This document shows positions 7,537-15,600 of a DNA stretch of 64,000 nucleotides, piece after piece. Position 1 is the stretch's first letter. The number at the start of each line of letters is the position of its first letter. Both the position numbers and the translations under genes were made by a program. Source of the DNA: Saprospiraceae bacterium. GTDB taxonomy: Bacteria; Bacteroidota; Bacteroidia; Chitinophagales; Saprospiraceae. The stretch covers positions 1 through 64,000 of the forward strand of contig JAHDCG010000017.1 of NCBI GenBank assembly GCA_020629965.1, given 5' to 3'. The notes beneath the pieces are model-generated. The model saw only the letters and a program-made list of their open reading frames with translations. It was not told the origin of the DNA and did not search any database.

Positions 7537-8931
7537 TTATTCTTTCTCCCTCTTCACTATTTGCGCCGTCAGTTCCGCTTCGGAAACAATGTGATTACCG
7601 ACGTAAACCGTGGCGGACATTTGTACGATGCCGCGTCGTATCGGCGACAGCAGTTCGCATTTAATAATTAAGGTATCGCCCGGCACTACCATTCTTTTGA
7701 ATTTGACGTTATCCAATTTCAAAAAATAAGTGTTCCAGCCGTAAGGGTCGTCCTGCTTCGTCAACGCCAAAATACCGCCCGTTTGCGCCATCGCTTCCGT
7801 TTGCAGCACGCCCGGCATGACCGGATTTCCGGGGAAGTGACCCTGAAAAAACGGCTCGTTGAGCGATACGTTTTTGATGCCGACTACCTTGTCGTCCGTC
7901 AGTTCGATAATTTTATCGACCAACTGAAAAGGGTAGCGGTGCGGCAGCAATTCGTAAATTTGATTCGCCGTATAAATCGGTTCTTTGTCGGGGTCGTATT
8001 TGGGTTTGCCGCGCAGTTTTTTCTGTTCGACAAATTTACTTTTCAGCAGCTTCGCAAATTCTATATTCGACTTATGTCCCGGTTTTTCGGCAATTATTTT
8101 ACCCTGAATGCGACCGCCGATGAGCGTCATATCACCGATAATGTCGAGCAATTTATGCCGCGCCGGCTCATTTTTAAAGCGCAGTGCCGTTGTATTCAAA
8201 ATGCCTTCCGAGTCCACCTGCATGGTCGGTTTGCCGAGTTTTTTCGCCAGGGCATTCAAATCTTTTTTCGGCATCGAGCGGTCGGCAATGACGACGGCAT
8301 TCTCCAAATCACCGCCTTTTATCAAACCCGCATCCGCCAAGTTTGCCAATTCGTGCAAAAAAACGAACGTCCGACAGGGCGCGATTTCGGTCGCGTAATC
8401 CTCCAATTTTTTCAACTCCGCATACTGCTGACCCAAGACCGGCGAGTTAAAATCAATCAAACTCGTCACTTCAAAATCATCGGCGGGCAGCGCGGTAATT
8501 TGCGTTCCCGTCTCTTCATCGACAAAATCAATCTGCTCGTCTATGACAAAATAAACGCGGTCTTCCCCCTGTTCTTCCGTGCCCGCTTTCTTAACGGCTG
8601 CGATTATCTCTTTGCTGCTTCCGTCCAAAATCGGAGCTTCCGGCCCGTCGATTTCAATCAAACAATTATCCACGCCCATACCCCACAGCGCCGACAGTGT
8701 ATGCTCGACGGTGCTGACACTCGCCGTGCCCTGCGATATCGTCGTACCGCGCCGCGTATCGGACACCTTATTAACGTCCGCAATGACAATCGGCTGCCCG
8801 TCGAGGTCGATTCTTTTAAATTTATATCCGTGATTTGTCGGCGCGGGGTTAAAAGTCATAGTCACTTTCGCGCCGGTGTGTAAGCCCGTGCCCGATACAC
8901 TTACGGCAGATTTGACGGTTCTTTGCTTCAT
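7537..8931 (-). CDS. lpxC-fabZ: bifunctional UDP-3-O-acyl-GlcNAc deacetylase / 3-hydroxyacyl-ACP dehydratase
   Basis: 464 residues. The LpxC half (about 1-300) has zinc ligands His77 (VEHTLSAL), His259 and Asp263 (HKLLDIIGD), plus acid-base His286. The FabZ half (about 320-464) has LLPHRYPFQLVD at 328-339 and the dehydratase centre GHFPGNPVMPGVLQTEAMAQ with His365 and Glu379. The fusion is standard in Bacteroidota and links lipid A deacetylation to fatty-acid elongation. It starts at ATG behind a heptad array and belongs to the minus-strand order lpxD, lpxC-fabZ, lpxA. Confidence 0.95.
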   Translation of the reverse strand: MKQRTVKSAVSVSGTGLHTGAKVTMTFNPAPTNHGYKFKRIDLDGQPIVIADVNKVSDTRRGTTISQGTASVSTVEHTLSALWGMGVDNCLIEIDGPEAPILDGSSKEIIAAVKKAGTEEQGEDRVYFVIDEQIDFVDEETGTQITALPADDFEVTSLIDFNSPVLGQQYAELKKLEDYATEIAPCRTFVFLHELANLADAGLIKGGDLENAVVIADRSMPKKDLNALAKKLGKPTMQVDSEGILNTTALRFKNEPARHKLLDIIGDMTLIGGRIQGKIIAEKPGHKSNIEFAKLLKSKFVEQKKLRGKPKYDPDKEPIYTANQIYELLPHRYPFQLVDKIIELTDDKVVGIKNVSLNEPFFQGHFPGNPVMPGVLQTEAMAQTGGILALTKQDDPYGWNTYFLKLDNVKFKRMVVPGDTLIIKCELLSPIRRGIVQMSATVYVGNHIVSEAELTAQIVKREKE

Positions 8932-8936
8932 TAGTT

Positions 8937-8964
8937 GGTTGATAGTTGATGGTTGACGGTTGAT
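8937..8964 (-). repeat. heptad array before lpxC-fabZ
   Basis: On the minus strand the units ATCAACC, GTCAACC, ATCAACT and ATCAACC are followed by AACTA and then the ATG. This is nearly the same arrangement as at the unrelated SCP2 and serS genes. Confidence 0.78.
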
Positions 8965-9175
8965 GGCGGGGCTGTGGTTGTTTGTTTATCTTTTGTGGTA
9001 GGCTTGAGGTCGAAATTTTTTACTTGATATTTTTATATGCAGAAAACGGTTAAACATAATAAGGTCAAATTGACTTCAAATCGAGTTTTTTATGGTTTTA
9101 AAATAGTTTCAGTTTTCACGTTGGAAATCATCAATTTTCAACTACCGAAAACTTTGACGCAAAGGAAGTCGCCCT

Positions 9176-9400
9176 GATTGGGGCAGGGTTGATTGCTTCT
9201 GTTTACCAAAAAATCAGGAGCGCAGAAAGTTCCCCCGATTCGGGGGTTAGGGGGGTCAAGACGGACAGAGCCGCACGTCTTCAGCCCCCTCCGCCCCCGA
9301 ATCGGGGGAACCCTACCGGGAGCGACTTGTGCCCCGGTGCGCTGAACTTTGTAACCAACCAACCCTGCGATTCGGGGGTTAGGGGGCTGAAGACGAACAG
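9176..9400 (-). repeat. dispersed GC-rich repeat, copy B (fullest)
   Basis: This occupies most of the 560-bp gap between lpxD and lpxC-fabZ. Read on the minus strand it contains CACCGGGGCACAAGTCGCTC, then CGGTAGGG, a self-complementary CCCCCGATTCGGGGG, a spacer, a second such palindrome and AACTTTCTGCGCTCCTGATT. A shorter partial copy adjoins at about 9355-9395. The rest of the gap (8965-9175 and 9401-9491) shows no gene. Confidence 0.75.
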
Positions 9401-9491
9401 CAAACAAAAAAATCCGCCCAAATCCGCTATATCCGCATCGTCCGTCCCCGTCCCGTACTTCAGTCGGGATTATCTACCTTCGTCACACACC

Positions 9492-10505
9492 TCACTCCTC
9501 CAACTTCCGCAACCGCTTTTCCACCTCCGGCAATTTTTTAAAAATCGAAAACGCCCTTAAAAAATCATTATAAGCCATCGCCGGCGAGCCGTACACCGCT
9601 TTTCCTTCCTCTTTAATTTTCCGATTCACGCCGCTTTGCGCCTGAATGCGCACCCCGTCGGCCGTCGAAATATGCCCGACAATGCCGACCTGCCCGCCGA
9701 TTTGGTTATTCTTTCCGATTTTGGTGCTGCCCGCGATTCCCGCTTGCGCCGCAATAACGGTATTTTCTCCGATTTCGACGTTATGTGCGATTTGAATTAA
9801 ATTATCCAACTTCGCCCCGCGCCGAATAATCGTAGCATCCAAAGCCGCCCGGTCGATAACCGTATTTGCGCCGACCTCCACATCGTCTTCGATAATCACG
9901 TTGCCCACCTGCGGAATTTTCTTGAAAGTCCCGTCTGCCTGCGGCGCAAAACCGAAGCCGTCGCTGCCCACCACTGCATTGGCGTGCAAAATTACGTTGT
10001 TTCCGATAATACAATCCGCATAAATTTTCACTCCGGAATGCAGCGTACAATTATCACCGATTTTTACATTTCTGCCCACAAAAACCTGCGGATGAAGGAC
10101 GCAATTCTCGCCGATTTGTGCGCCCGCCTCGATGACGGCAAAATGCCCGACGGCCGTATTTTCGCCCGTTTTCGCCTGCGCGTCTATGTGTGCCTGCGGC
10201 GAAACGCCCGACACCCGATTGCTCTGCGCACTGAATTGCTGCAACAAAGTCGCCACCGCTACGCGTACATTCTTCACGCGTATTAAAGTCGCGGACACGG
10301 GTTTTTCGGCGCGAAAATCCTCATCGACCAAGACCGCCGCAGCAGTCGTCGTATATAAATGCGGTAAATATTTGGCATCGGCAAGAAAGGTCAAAGTGCC
10401 GGCACCGCCCTCCTCGATAGAGGAGGGGCGCGTAATCACGACGTCCGGATTTCCTTCGGTCGTGCCGTTGAGTAAGCGGGCAATTTCTCGTGCGGTCATC
10501 TGCAT
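9492..10505 (-). CDS. lpxD: UDP-3-O-acylglucosamine N-acyltransferase
   Basis: 337 residues. The N-terminal uridine-binding domain is about 1-100, a hexapeptide beta-helix runs about 105-300 (IGENCVLHPQVFVGRNVKIG, ILHANAVVGSDGFGFA), and a C-terminal coiled helix ends the protein (FKKLPEVEKRLRKLEE). It adds the second 3-hydroxyacyl chain of lipid A using acyl-ACP. Two ATG codons lie two codons apart (10505 and 10499). A -7 element sits only 4 bp before the first, so the mRNA may be leaderless or start at the second ATG. Confidence 0.94.
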   Translation of the reverse strand: MQMTAREIARLLNGTTEGNPDVVITRPSSIEEGGAGTLTFLADAKYLPHLYTTTAAAVLVDEDFRAEKPVSATLIRVKNVRVAVATLLQQFSAQSNRVSGVSPQAHIDAQAKTGENTAVGHFAVIEAGAQIGENCVLHPQVFVGRNVKIGDNCTLHSGVKIYADCIIGNNVILHANAVVGSDGFGFAPQADGTFKKIPQVGNVIIEDDVEVGANTVIDRAALDATIIRRGAKLDNLIQIAHNVEIGENTVIAAQAGIAGSTKIGKNNQIGGQVGIVGHISTADGVRIQAQSGVNRKIKEEGKAVYGSPAMAYNDFLRAFSIFKKLPEVEKRLRKLEE

Positions 10506-10509
10506 GGGG

Positions 10510-10517
10510 CAAAGGTA
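10510..10517 (-). promoter_or_regulatory. -7 element TACCTTTG for lpxD
   Basis: On the minus strand TACCTTTG matches TAnnTTTG and is separated from the lpxD ATG by only four C residues. The heptad array lies upstream of it, covering the -33 region. Confidence 0.55.
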
Positions 10518-10521
10518 GGAA

Positions 10522-10563
10522 TTTTCGATGTACGATTTACGATGTACGATGTACGATTTACGA
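10522..10563 (-). repeat. heptad array upstream of the lpxD promoter
   Basis: Six 7-bp units, read on the plus strand as TTTTCGA, TGTACGA, TTTACGA, TGTACGA, TGTACGA and TTTACGA. It is the same unit type as at lpxA. Here it precedes the -7 element and so would not be transcribed into lpxD mRNA. Confidence 0.78.
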
Positions 10564-10801
10564 CGAGTCCTCTCTCGGCTTTTGTTGTTTCATTTACTGA
10601 CGTTTCTAATCTTTGAGAAAAACTGTGGGAACTTTATCGCTCATTTTTGCGTAATAACGCGCAAGGCTCGGATTTTCCCTACTTAAAAATGCCAACGGCA
10701 TAGGGCACTTCAGCCCGGTATGCAGTTCCGTAGGAACGAAATGCCGGCAAAAACGGGTTAATATTCCCCACCCAAATTTCAACAATCCCCCCCAAACCCC
10801 C

Positions 10802-10809
10802 TATTTTTG
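10802..10809 (+). promoter_or_regulatory. -7 element TATTTTTG for serS
   Basis: TATTTTTG fits TAnnTTTG and lies 90 bp before the serS ATG, placing the CCGTCAA array within the transcribed leader. Confidence 0.5.
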
Positions 10810-10860
10810 CCGCAAAATTCAAAAAGCAAGGTAAAACGCAGACAGCCCGGGGAAAGCCGC

Positions 10861-10891
10861 CCGTCAACCGTCAACCGTCAACCGTCAACCG
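10861..10891 (+). repeat. perfect heptad array in the serS leader
   Basis: CCGTCAA is repeated four times without a mismatch plus CCG, ending 8 bp before the serS ATG. It lies downstream of the candidate promoter, so it is part of the 5' untranslated region. Confidence 0.85.
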
Positions 10892-10899
10892 AACAAAAA

Positions 10900-12186
10900 A
10901 TGCTTACAACCACCTACATCCGCGATAACAAAGAGCGCGTCCTGCAAGGTCTCCGCATCCGTAATTGGACCGAAGACCGCCTGCACATTGTCGATGACAT
11001 CATCGCTGCCGACGACGCCCGCAAGAAAGAAAAAACCGAACTCGACGACATGCTCGCCGAGCGCAATCGGATGTCCAAGGAAATCGGCGGCTTGTTCAAG
11101 CAAGGCAAAAAAGACGAAGCCAACGCTCTGCGCGAGCAGGTCAACGCCCTGAAAGACCGCGCCGAAAAGGTAGAAAACGAGCTGAACGAAAGCCGCGACC
11201 GCCTCGAAGAAATGTTGCTGCAACTGCCCAATGTGCCGCACCCGAGCGTTCCCGCCGGCACGACGGAAGAGGACAATGAGGTGTACCGCGAGTGGGAAGG
11301 CGACCTGCCCGAACTCGGCGACGATGCCAAACCACACTGGGAACTCGCTAAAGATTTTCAAATTTTCGACATGGAACTGGGCGTGAAAATCGCGGGCGCG
11401 GGCTTCATTTTGTACCGTAAAAACGGCGCAAAATTGCAACGTGCCCTCATCAATTTTTTCCTCGACGAGGCCGACCGTGCGGGCTACGAGGAGGTCATGC
11501 CGCCGCACCTGGTCAACGCAGACAGCGCACGCGGCACCGGTCAGTTGCCCGACAAAGAGGGGCAGATGTACCACACGGAAAAAGACAGTTTGTACCTCAT
11601 CCCGACGGCGGAGGTGCCGGTGACCAACATCCTGCGCGGCGATATTGTCGAAGAAGCGGATTTACCGATTAAGTTTACGGGCTATACACCTTGCTTTCGG
11701 CGCGAGGCGGGCAGCTACGGCGCACACGTGCGCGGTCTGAACCGGGTACACCAATTTGATAAAGTAGAAATCGTGCAAGCCGTGCATCCCGACAAGAGCT
11801 ACGCGCACCTCGACGAGATGGTAGAACACGTCGCGGGCTTACTGAATAAACTCGAATTACCGTACCGTATTCTGCGTTTGTGCGGCGGTGATATCGGATT
11901 TACCTCTGCGCTGACCTACGATTTCGAGTCTTACTCTGCTGCGCAAAAACGTTGGTTAGAGGTCAGTTCCGTTTCTAATTTCGAAACTTTTCAAGCCAAT
12001 CGCCTGAAGTTGCGCTACCGTGATGCGGAGACCAAAAAAGTGCATTTAGCACATACGCTCAACGGTTCCGCGCTTGCTTTGGCGCGTATCGTAGCGACGA
12101 TTATCGAAAATAACCAAACGCCGGAGGGAATTAAAGTGCCGAAGGTTTTGCAGAGTTATATGGGTGGTTTGGAGATTTTGAAGTAG
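10900..12186 (+). CDS. serS: serine--tRNA ligase
   Basis: 428 residues from the ATG at 10900; an upstream in-frame extension to 10807 reads through the heptad array and is not conserved. An N-terminal antiparallel coiled coil (about 30-100) binds the tRNA long arm. Class II motifs follow: motif 2 FRREAGSYGAHVRGLNRVHQ with FDKVE, and motif 3 GSALALARIVATIIENNQ with TPEGIKVP. It charges tRNA-Ser in the cytoplasm. It is monocistronic, with a terminator shared with convergent mscL. Confidence 0.96.
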   Translation: MLTTTYIRDNKERVLQGLRIRNWTEDRLHIVDDIIAADDARKKEKTELDDMLAERNRMSKEIGGLFKQGKKDEANALREQVNALKDRAEKVENELNESRDRLEEMLLQLPNVPHPSVPAGTTEEDNEVYREWEGDLPELGDDAKPHWELAKDFQIFDMELGVKIAGAGFILYRKNGAKLQRALINFFLDEADRAGYEEVMPPHLVNADSARGTGQLPDKEGQMYHTEKDSLYLIPTAEVPVTNILRGDIVEEADLPIKFTGYTPCFRREAGSYGAHVRGLNRVHQFDKVEIVQAVHPDKSYAHLDEMVEHVAGLLNKLELPYRILRLCGGDIGFTSALTYDFESYSAAQKRWLEVSSVSNFETFQANRLKLRYRDAETKKVHLAHTLNGSALALARIVATIIENNQTPEGIKVPKVLQSYMGGLEILK

Positions 12187-12205
12187 GAAAATTATCTGCA
12201 AAAAC

Positions 12206-12246
12206 AAAAAAGCCGAGGCGCAACCACTGCATCTCGGCTTTTTCTT
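12206..12246. terminator. bidirectional terminator between serS and mscL
   Basis: AGCCGAG and CTCGGCT form a stem flanked by an A-run on the left and T-runs on the right, suitable for ending both convergent transcripts. Confidence 0.8.
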
Positions 12247-12263
12247 TTCTTTAAAAAATTAAA

Positions 12264-12722
12264 TCAAACCTTCTTCCCTTCACCTCCGCGCAGCAGCTCA
12301 TTTTGCTTTTCCAACAAATCCGCCACTCGGTCCAGTAACTCAATATCCTTCGGAGTTTTGACCGTGTTGTCTTTTGGGTCTTCCGCCTTATCTTTCCAAC
12401 TTTTGATGAATTTTACCACGACAAAAACCGTGAATGAAATGATGAGAAAGTCTATACCTGCTTCCAATAATTTACCGTAGCCCACGGCAATTTCCGTCCG
12501 GGCATCCGCGCCTTCGCCCGCGACGGCCTCGCGCAGTATCCACTTTCGATTTTCCAAATTAACGCCGTCCGTCAAAAAAGACAGCGGCGGCATAAAAATC
12601 TCTTTGACTATTGCATCGACAACTTTGTTAAATGCCGCACCGATAATCACACCGATGGCAATGTCAATCATGTTGCCTTTGACGGCAAAATCTTTAAAAT
12701 CCTGCAGAAATTTGAAAGCCAT
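12264..12722 (-). CDS. mscL: large-conductance mechanosensitive channel
   Basis: 152 residues. The N-terminal amphipathic helix and first membrane helix carry the family signature FKDFAVKGNMIDIAIGVIIG, including the pore-lining Gly/Ala pattern. A periplasmic loop (about 55-85) is followed by the second membrane helix IDFLIISFTVFVVVKFI and a C-terminal helix ending LLEKQNELL. It forms a pentameric safety valve against osmotic downshock. An octad array precedes its start. Confidence 0.95.
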   Translation of the reverse strand: MAFKFLQDFKDFAVKGNMIDIAIGVIIGAAFNKVVDAIVKEIFMPPLSFLTDGVNLENRKWILREAVAGEGADARTEIAVGYGKLLEAGIDFLIISFTVFVVVKFIKSWKDKAEDPKDNTVKTPKDIELLDRVADLLEKQNELLRGGEGKKV

Positions 12723-12730
12723 GTGGGAAA

Positions 12731-12754
12731 GGTTGTAAGGTTGAGTGGTTGTAA
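12731..12754 (-). repeat. octad array in the mscL leader
   Basis: Plus-strand units GGTTGTAA, GGTTGAGT and GGTTGTAA; on the mRNA strand they read TTACAACC and ACTCAACC. The rest of the 349-bp divergent gap with the TonB receptor gene holds the operator and promoter described next, and no gene. Confidence 0.65.
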
Positions 12755-13003
12755 AGGTTCGCCTGATTTTATTGAGGTACTTTCTGAGAACGATTTTGCC
12801 CGGGGAAGGTTCTGTTCGGATTACTCAATGGGATACTTTCAAAACTTTTCCGGATTTCGGTTACCCGTAGAGACGTTGCACTGCGACGTCTTGCCGTGAA
12901 AATACGAAACCGGTAATTCTTCGCTGATCAAAAAAAATACGATGAGATTATTATCACTCACAAATCTGGAAATTTCATTTCTAAATAATCATCAAAATTT
13001 ATT

Positions 13004-13019
13004 TTTAGACTAATCTAAA
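13004..13019 (+). promoter_or_regulatory. DtxR/MntR-like palindromic operator
   Basis: TTTAGACTAATCTAAA is a 16-bp near-perfect palindrome (seven of eight pairs). It lies between the -33 and -7 positions of the receptor promoter, ending 4 bp before the -7 element. The TTAG-N-CTAA arrangement resembles DtxR-family iron or manganese boxes; no such regulator is in this window. Confidence 0.6.
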
Positions 13020-13023
13020 TTTG

Positions 13024-13031
13024 TATCTTTG
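13024..13031 (+). promoter_or_regulatory. -7 element TATCTTTG of the TonB receptor gene
   Basis: An exact TAnnTTTG match 41 bp before the receptor ATG, overlapped on its upstream side by the palindromic operator. Confidence 0.65.
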
Positions 13032-13071
13032 CGCTACTAAAATAAATTTTCTGCCCGGCAAAGATATCAAT

Positions 13072-15369
13072 ATGAAAAAAGCAATCACTTTAATTTTACT
13101 GCTGTTCACCGCGTTTTTACAAGCCCAAAATATCACGGGCGTCGTAAAAACAGACGGAAAACCCACCGAATATGCTACCGTCTCTCTCGCTGAAACCGAA
13201 TACGGCAGCACGACCGACCGCGACGGCAAATTCTACCTCGAAAACATCCCCGCCGGCACTTACGACATCCTTGCCTCCTATATCGGCTACACGCCGTTGC
13301 GCCGCACGGTTACTGTCGCGGAAGGAGAAAATTTATCGCTCGATTTCAACCTGACGGAAACCAATACCGTCTTCAACGAAGTCGTCGTCACCGGCACCAA
13401 AACCTTTAAACGCAAGACCGATTCGCCCGTCATTGTCAACGTCGTCAGCAGCCGAACTTTGCAAAACGTGCAAGCCTGCAACCTCTCCGAAGGTCTCAAA
13501 TTTCAGCCCGGTCTGCGCATCGAAAACGACTGCCAAACCTGCAATTATACCCAACTGCGCATGAACGGACTCGCCGGCGGTTATTCCCAAATCCTCATTA
13601 ACGGTCGCCCCGTTTTCAGTCCGCTGACAGGGCTGTACGGTCTCGAACAACTGCCCGCCAACATGATAGAACGCATCGAAGTCGTGCGCGGCGGCGGCTC
13701 CTCGCTCTACGGTTCGAGCGCGGTCGGCGGCACGGTTAATGTCATCACCAAACTGCCGACGACCGACAGCTACGAAGCCGGTTACACCTATCAAAACATC
13801 GACGGGCAAACGAGTGACCACCAACTGACGGGCAACGCCGCCTTAGTTTCCGACAGCAAAAACTCCGGAATTTCCTTTTTTCTAAATCGCCGCGAGCGCG
13901 GACTCTACGACCGCAACGGTGACAACTTTTCCGAAATTCCGCTTCTGGAAAATACTTCTCTCGGCGCGACAGCTTTTTTACTGCCCCGCGAAAATCAAAA
14001 AATCGAGTTCAGCATCAGCAATCTCAACGAATTTCGCTACGGCGGCGAAATGACGGACAAACCCGCCTACCTCACACAGCAGGCCGAGGAAAGAACGCAC
14101 AACGTTTGGATGGGAAATCTCGATTATCAAATCAATTTTAACGACGACAACACCTCGCTCATCACCTACGCCGCGTGGCAAAATACCGACCGTGACCACT
14201 ACACCGGTATTTTTCCCGACGAGCCGCTTGCCGTGCAAAATCATTTGGAAAATGCCCCCTACGGCACTTCCGTCACCACGACTTTACAGGGCGGTTTGCA
14301 GCTTAACCATCGTTTGTCGCGCTTTCTCGGCGGCAAAAATATGCTGACTTTCGGCACGGAATACATCGTCGATGATGTCAATGACGAAATTCCCGCTTAC
14401 AATTATTTAATCGACCAAAAGACAACCGACCTCGGCGTTTTTGTGCAAAGCGATTGGGAAATTATCCGCAATTTGAGTCTGCTCTCCGGGGTGCGCGCGG
14501 ACGTACACAACCTCATCGACGGACCGCTGTTCAGTCCGCGCACCTCGCTGCTGTATAAGGCGGGTGTCGGTACGCAATTGCGTTTGAACTACGGCAGCGG
14601 CTTTCGTGCGCCGCAGGCTTTCGACACCGATTTGCACATTGCATTCGCGGGCGGCGGTGTGTCGCGGGTCATGCTTTCGCCCGACTTGCAACCCGAAAAA
14701 TCACAGAGCTGGAGTGCCTCGGTCAACTACGACAAAGTCACGGAAAACTACATCGCCGGTTTCACCCTCGAAGGTTTTCGCACCCGTCTTGACGACGCAT
14801 TTTTCCTGCAACCCCTCGGTACGGACAGCTTCGGCGAAGTTTTCGAAAAGCAAAACGGCGACGGCGCGACCGTGCAGGGTATCACCGTCGAATTGCGCGC
14901 TAATTATAACCGCAAGTTGCAGTTAGAGTCGGGCTTCACGGTGCAAAGCAACAAATTCGACCGCCCCGTCACCTACATCGACGGCGTGCCCGCGACCCGC
15001 GAATTTATGCGCACCCCCGCGACCTACGGCTTTGCATTGTTGACTTTCACGCCGACCGGTCGCTTCAATGCCAACCTCAATTACGTTTATACGGGGCAAA
15101 TGCAAATCCCGCATTTTGCCGGCGCACCCAATCAGGAGGTCGATGAAATTATTACCTCGTCTTCCTTTTCGGAAGTGAGTTTTAAAGCGGCCTATCGCTT
15201 ATTTGTAAATGAAAATGCGCCGAATATCGAGCTTTTCGGCGGCGTAAAAAATATCTTCGATGCGTATCAAAATGATTTCGACATCGGCAAAAATCGGGAC
15301 AGTAATTTTGTGTACGGCCCGGGACTGCCGCGTACGTTTTTTATGGGCGTAAGATTTGAAGGCAAATAA
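13072..15369 (+). CDS. TonB-dependent outer-membrane receptor
   Basis: 765 residues from the ATG at 13072 (MKKAITLILLLFTAFLQAQ signal peptide). Residues about 20-105 form a carboxypeptidase-regulatory-like domain, the plug is about 110-225, and the rest is a 22-strand barrel ending in a short aromatic-rich strand (TFFMGVRFEGK). The plug has a CxxC (Cys154, Cys157, CQTCNYTQLRMNG) and RIEVVRGGGSSLYG. The plug resembles siderophore, cobalamin and colicin receptors. The operator at its promoter suggests repression by a metal-dependent regulator, so metal or metal-chelate uptake is inferred. Confidence 0.9.
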   Translation: MKKAITLILLLFTAFLQAQNITGVVKTDGKPTEYATVSLAETEYGSTTDRDGKFYLENIPAGTYDILASYIGYTPLRRTVTVAEGENLSLDFNLTETNTVFNEVVVTGTKTFKRKTDSPVIVNVVSSRTLQNVQACNLSEGLKFQPGLRIENDCQTCNYTQLRMNGLAGGYSQILINGRPVFSPLTGLYGLEQLPANMIERIEVVRGGGSSLYGSSAVGGTVNVITKLPTTDSYEAGYTYQNIDGQTSDHQLTGNAALVSDSKNSGISFFLNRRERGLYDRNGDNFSEIPLLENTSLGATAFLLPRENQKIEFSISNLNEFRYGGEMTDKPAYLTQQAEERTHNVWMGNLDYQINFNDDNTSLITYAAWQNTDRDHYTGIFPDEPLAVQNHLENAPYGTSVTTTLQGGLQLNHRLSRFLGGKNMLTFGTEYIVDDVNDEIPAYNYLIDQKTTDLGVFVQSDWEIIRNLSLLSGVRADVHNLIDGPLFSPRTSLLYKAGVGTQLRLNYGSGFRAPQAFDTDLHIAFAGGGVSRVMLSPDLQPEKSQSWSASVNYDKVTENYIAGFTLEGFRTRLDDAFFLQPLGTDSFGEVFEKQNGDGATVQGITVELRANYNRKLQLESGFTVQSNKFDRPVTYIDGVPATREFMRTPATYGFALLTFTPTGRFNANLNYVYTGQMQIPHFAGAPNQEVDEIITSSSFSEVSFKAAYRLFVNENAPNIELFGGVKNIFDAYQNDFDIGKNRDSNFVYGPGLPRTFFMGVRFEGK

Positions 15370-15395
15370 CCGCGACTTTTAAGTCGTTGTAAAAA

Positions 15396-15431
15396 AAAGA
15401 AAGCGCAGTCCCGAGGAACTGCGCTTTCTTT
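15396..15431 (+). terminator. terminator of the TonB receptor gene
   Basis: A 14-bp perfect stem, AAAGAAAGCGCAGT with its complement, around an 8-nt loop, 26 bp after the stop codon. Confidence 0.85.
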
Positions 15432-15433
15432 CT

Positions 15434-15564
15434 AAATAGCCGGTCGATTAAAATCGACGCTACGGTACGGGTTGAGCGTATAACGAAAGCCGTCCGCCAA
15501 CTACCAACCAACAACCACCAACCAATTTTAGCCGGTCGATTAAAATCGACGCTACGGTGCGGGC
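15434..15564. repeat. paired dispersed repeat with GTCGATTAAAATCGAC core
   Basis: Two nearly identical copies of about 33 bp in direct orientation (about 15436-15468 and 15530-15562) begin TAGCCGGTCGATTAAAATCG and continue ACGCTACGGT. Each holds a perfect GTCGATT/AATCGAC palindrome. Related palindromes occur at about 15372 (CGACTTTTAAGTCG) and near 59.6 kb. A heptad array (15497-15524) sits between the copies. Confidence 0.7.
15497..15524 (+). repeat. heptad array, CCAACYA type
   Basis: Units CCAACTA, CCAACCA, ACAACCA and CCAACCA in the convergent gap between the receptor gene and the PNGase F-like gene. No start codon follows it. Confidence 0.7.
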
Positions 15565-15566
15565 AA

Positions 15567-15600
15567 CCGTCCACCGTCCACCATCCCCCCGTCCACCGTC
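15567..15600 (+). repeat. heptad array abutting a stop codon
   Basis: Units CCGTCCA, CCGTCCA, CCATCCC and CCGTCCA with one extra C, ending at the stop codon of the minus-strand secreted protein gene, as the array does at lpxA. Confidence 0.65.

Noticed and set aside
7783-8883. A 366-codon open frame on the plus strand opposite lpxC-fabZ
   Set aside because: It is the antisense shadow of a well-conserved gene, with arginine- and phenylalanine-rich composition and no domain. Similar long antisense frames opposite the DUF1800, DUF1501, serS, radical-SAM and TonB genes were discarded for the same reason.
10861-10891. Tandem arrays as a CRISPR array
   Set aside because: Units are 7-8 bp without spacers, and no cas genes are nearby.
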